NCBI GenBank assembly: GCA_005883085.1
Contig: VBAY01000080.1
Location: 1 to 7,388, forward strand
Direction of reading: 5' to 3'
DNA from: Candidatus Bathyarchaeota archaeon
GTDB taxonomy: Archaea > Thermoproteota > Bathyarchaeia > 40CM-2-53-6
Length of the DNA: 7,388 nucleotides
Of this stretch, positions 7,002 through 7,388 are shown piece by piece. Positions within the stretch are counted from its first letter, which is position 1, and each line of letters begins with the position of its first letter. The position numbers and the translations under genes were made by a program. The notes below the pieces were generated by a model, which worked only from the letters and a program-made list of their open reading frames with translations, was not told the DNA's origin and ran no database searches.

Positions 7002-7388
7002 GATCTTTTCGAGATTAGACGCGAAACGGTGAGCATATGAGTGTTACTGATCATCCGGATACTACTGACAAGCCTCCAGAGAGTGACACAGCGTCCGAGT
7101 TCCTCCTCTTCAACAAACTTCTGGTCAGGAACGGTCGAGCCTCCATTGATGGGTGACCGCCTCGGGTCTTCGAGCAGTTGCTGATGAGCGTGAAGGATGC
7201 TGAAGAGACTTCATTGAGATCGTTTAGACTTGTTTTGTGAAGCCGGCGGTCTGAACAATATTGCCTGTCGGCAAGGGCTGTCCGAAGGTTCCACAATGGC
7301 TGACGCGCCTAATTGTGGTGCCGCGAGTCTCGAACTGGGCGTTCTACCGAAGCTGATCCCAAAGTGTAGTTTCCGGTAGACCGCTGAT
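7002..7388. other. Right-hand region without a confident gene
   Basis: I find no convincing gene, RNA or mobile element in these 387 bases. Any promoter for the transporter operon should lie at its left end, but the only AT-rich candidate, CATATG at 7034-7039, is a poor TATA box about 35 bases from the TTG start. An 81-codon minus-strand frame (7296-7051) has low-complexity, Ser/Arg-rich content and no recognisable family, so I treat it as chance. A plus-strand frame at 7037-7240 is described separately. Confidence 0.5.
7037..7240 (+). pseudogene. Possible small gene or gene remnant, broken by an in-frame TGA
   Basis: From ATG 7037 a frame encodes 39 residues beginning MSVTDHPDTTDKPPESDTAS and ends at TGA 7154-7156. 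The same frame then stays open for 27 more codons (PPRVFEQLLMSVKDAEE and on) to TGA 7238-7240. The acidic, hydrophilic start and the helix-like second part look somewhat protein-like, but I recognise no family. No clear ribosome binding site precedes it. Its start lies only 35 bases from the start of the divergent binding-protein gene, which leaves little room for two promoters. It may be a 39-residue protein, a decayed gene or chance. Confidence 0.2.

Noticed and set aside
7051..7296. Minus-strand 81-codon open frame upstream of the binding protein.
   Set aside because: The translation is Ser/Arg/Leu-rich with no recognisable motif, has no visible ribosome binding site, and overlaps an equally plausible plus-strand frame.
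7327..7354. tRNA-like signals on the minus strand: GTTCGAGAC (7327-7335) matches the T-loop pattern and AGCTTCGGTAGA (7343-7354) resembles a D-arm.
   Set aside because: They are only about 7 bases apart, with no room for an anticodon arm. The T-stem would have two C-C mismatches and no acceptor stem can be paired. At most a deleted remnant; chance is more likely.
1..7388. CRISPR array, insertion sequence, phage gene or toxin-antitoxin system.
   Set aside because: No regularly spaced direct repeats, transposase motifs, terminal inverted repeats or small paired toxin-type frames were visible on either strand.

Overview
The window looks archaeal. The solute-binding protein is held by an uncleaved N-terminal membrane helix with no lipobox, and its outer part carries many N-glycosylation sequons. 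The second transporter ATPase has a long C-terminal tail of a type I associate with archaeal homologues. No clear bacterial -35/-10 promoters are visible. Base composition is close to half G+C by eye. I would guess a mesophilic or moderately thermophilic Thermoproteota (Nitrososphaeria/Bathyarchaeia-like) or Thermoplasmatota lineage, but the sequence alone does not decide this.

Layout: the left edge holds the 3' end of an acetyl-CoA synthetase gene on the plus strand (1-368). Everything else that is convincing lies on the minus strand and reads right to left. First comes a five-gene peptide/nickel-type ABC importer operon: binding protein 7001-5247, permeases 5176-4133 and 4129-3209, ATPases 3212-2253 and 2223-952. 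After a 154-base gap comes a very short M50 (site-2-protease-like) membrane metalloprotease, 797-405, which converges on the acetyl-CoA synthetase gene with 36 bases between the stops. The right-hand 387 bases (7002-7388) hold no confident gene, only a weak plus-strand reading frame broken by a TGA.

The four core transporter proteins look intact. The permeases have EAA loops, and both ATPases have Walker A, Q-loop, signature, Walker B and H-switch. The outside domain would catch a peptide-like solute, the DppB/DppC-type pair would form the channel, and the DppD/DppF-type pair would power it.

The most interesting object is the binding protein. Its family motifs are in the wrong order: the normal C-terminal third (GWYPDYFD motif) comes directly after the membrane anchor, and the normal N-terminal two thirds (TVGTTDSPTSFDPA to VRRAIAYAVDR) follow it. 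The two pieces add up to about one ordinary binding domain, with no duplicated or clearly missing part, so it reads as a circular permutation. The nearby M50 protease also appears rearranged: its two metal-binding motifs are kept but the membrane segments between them are missing.
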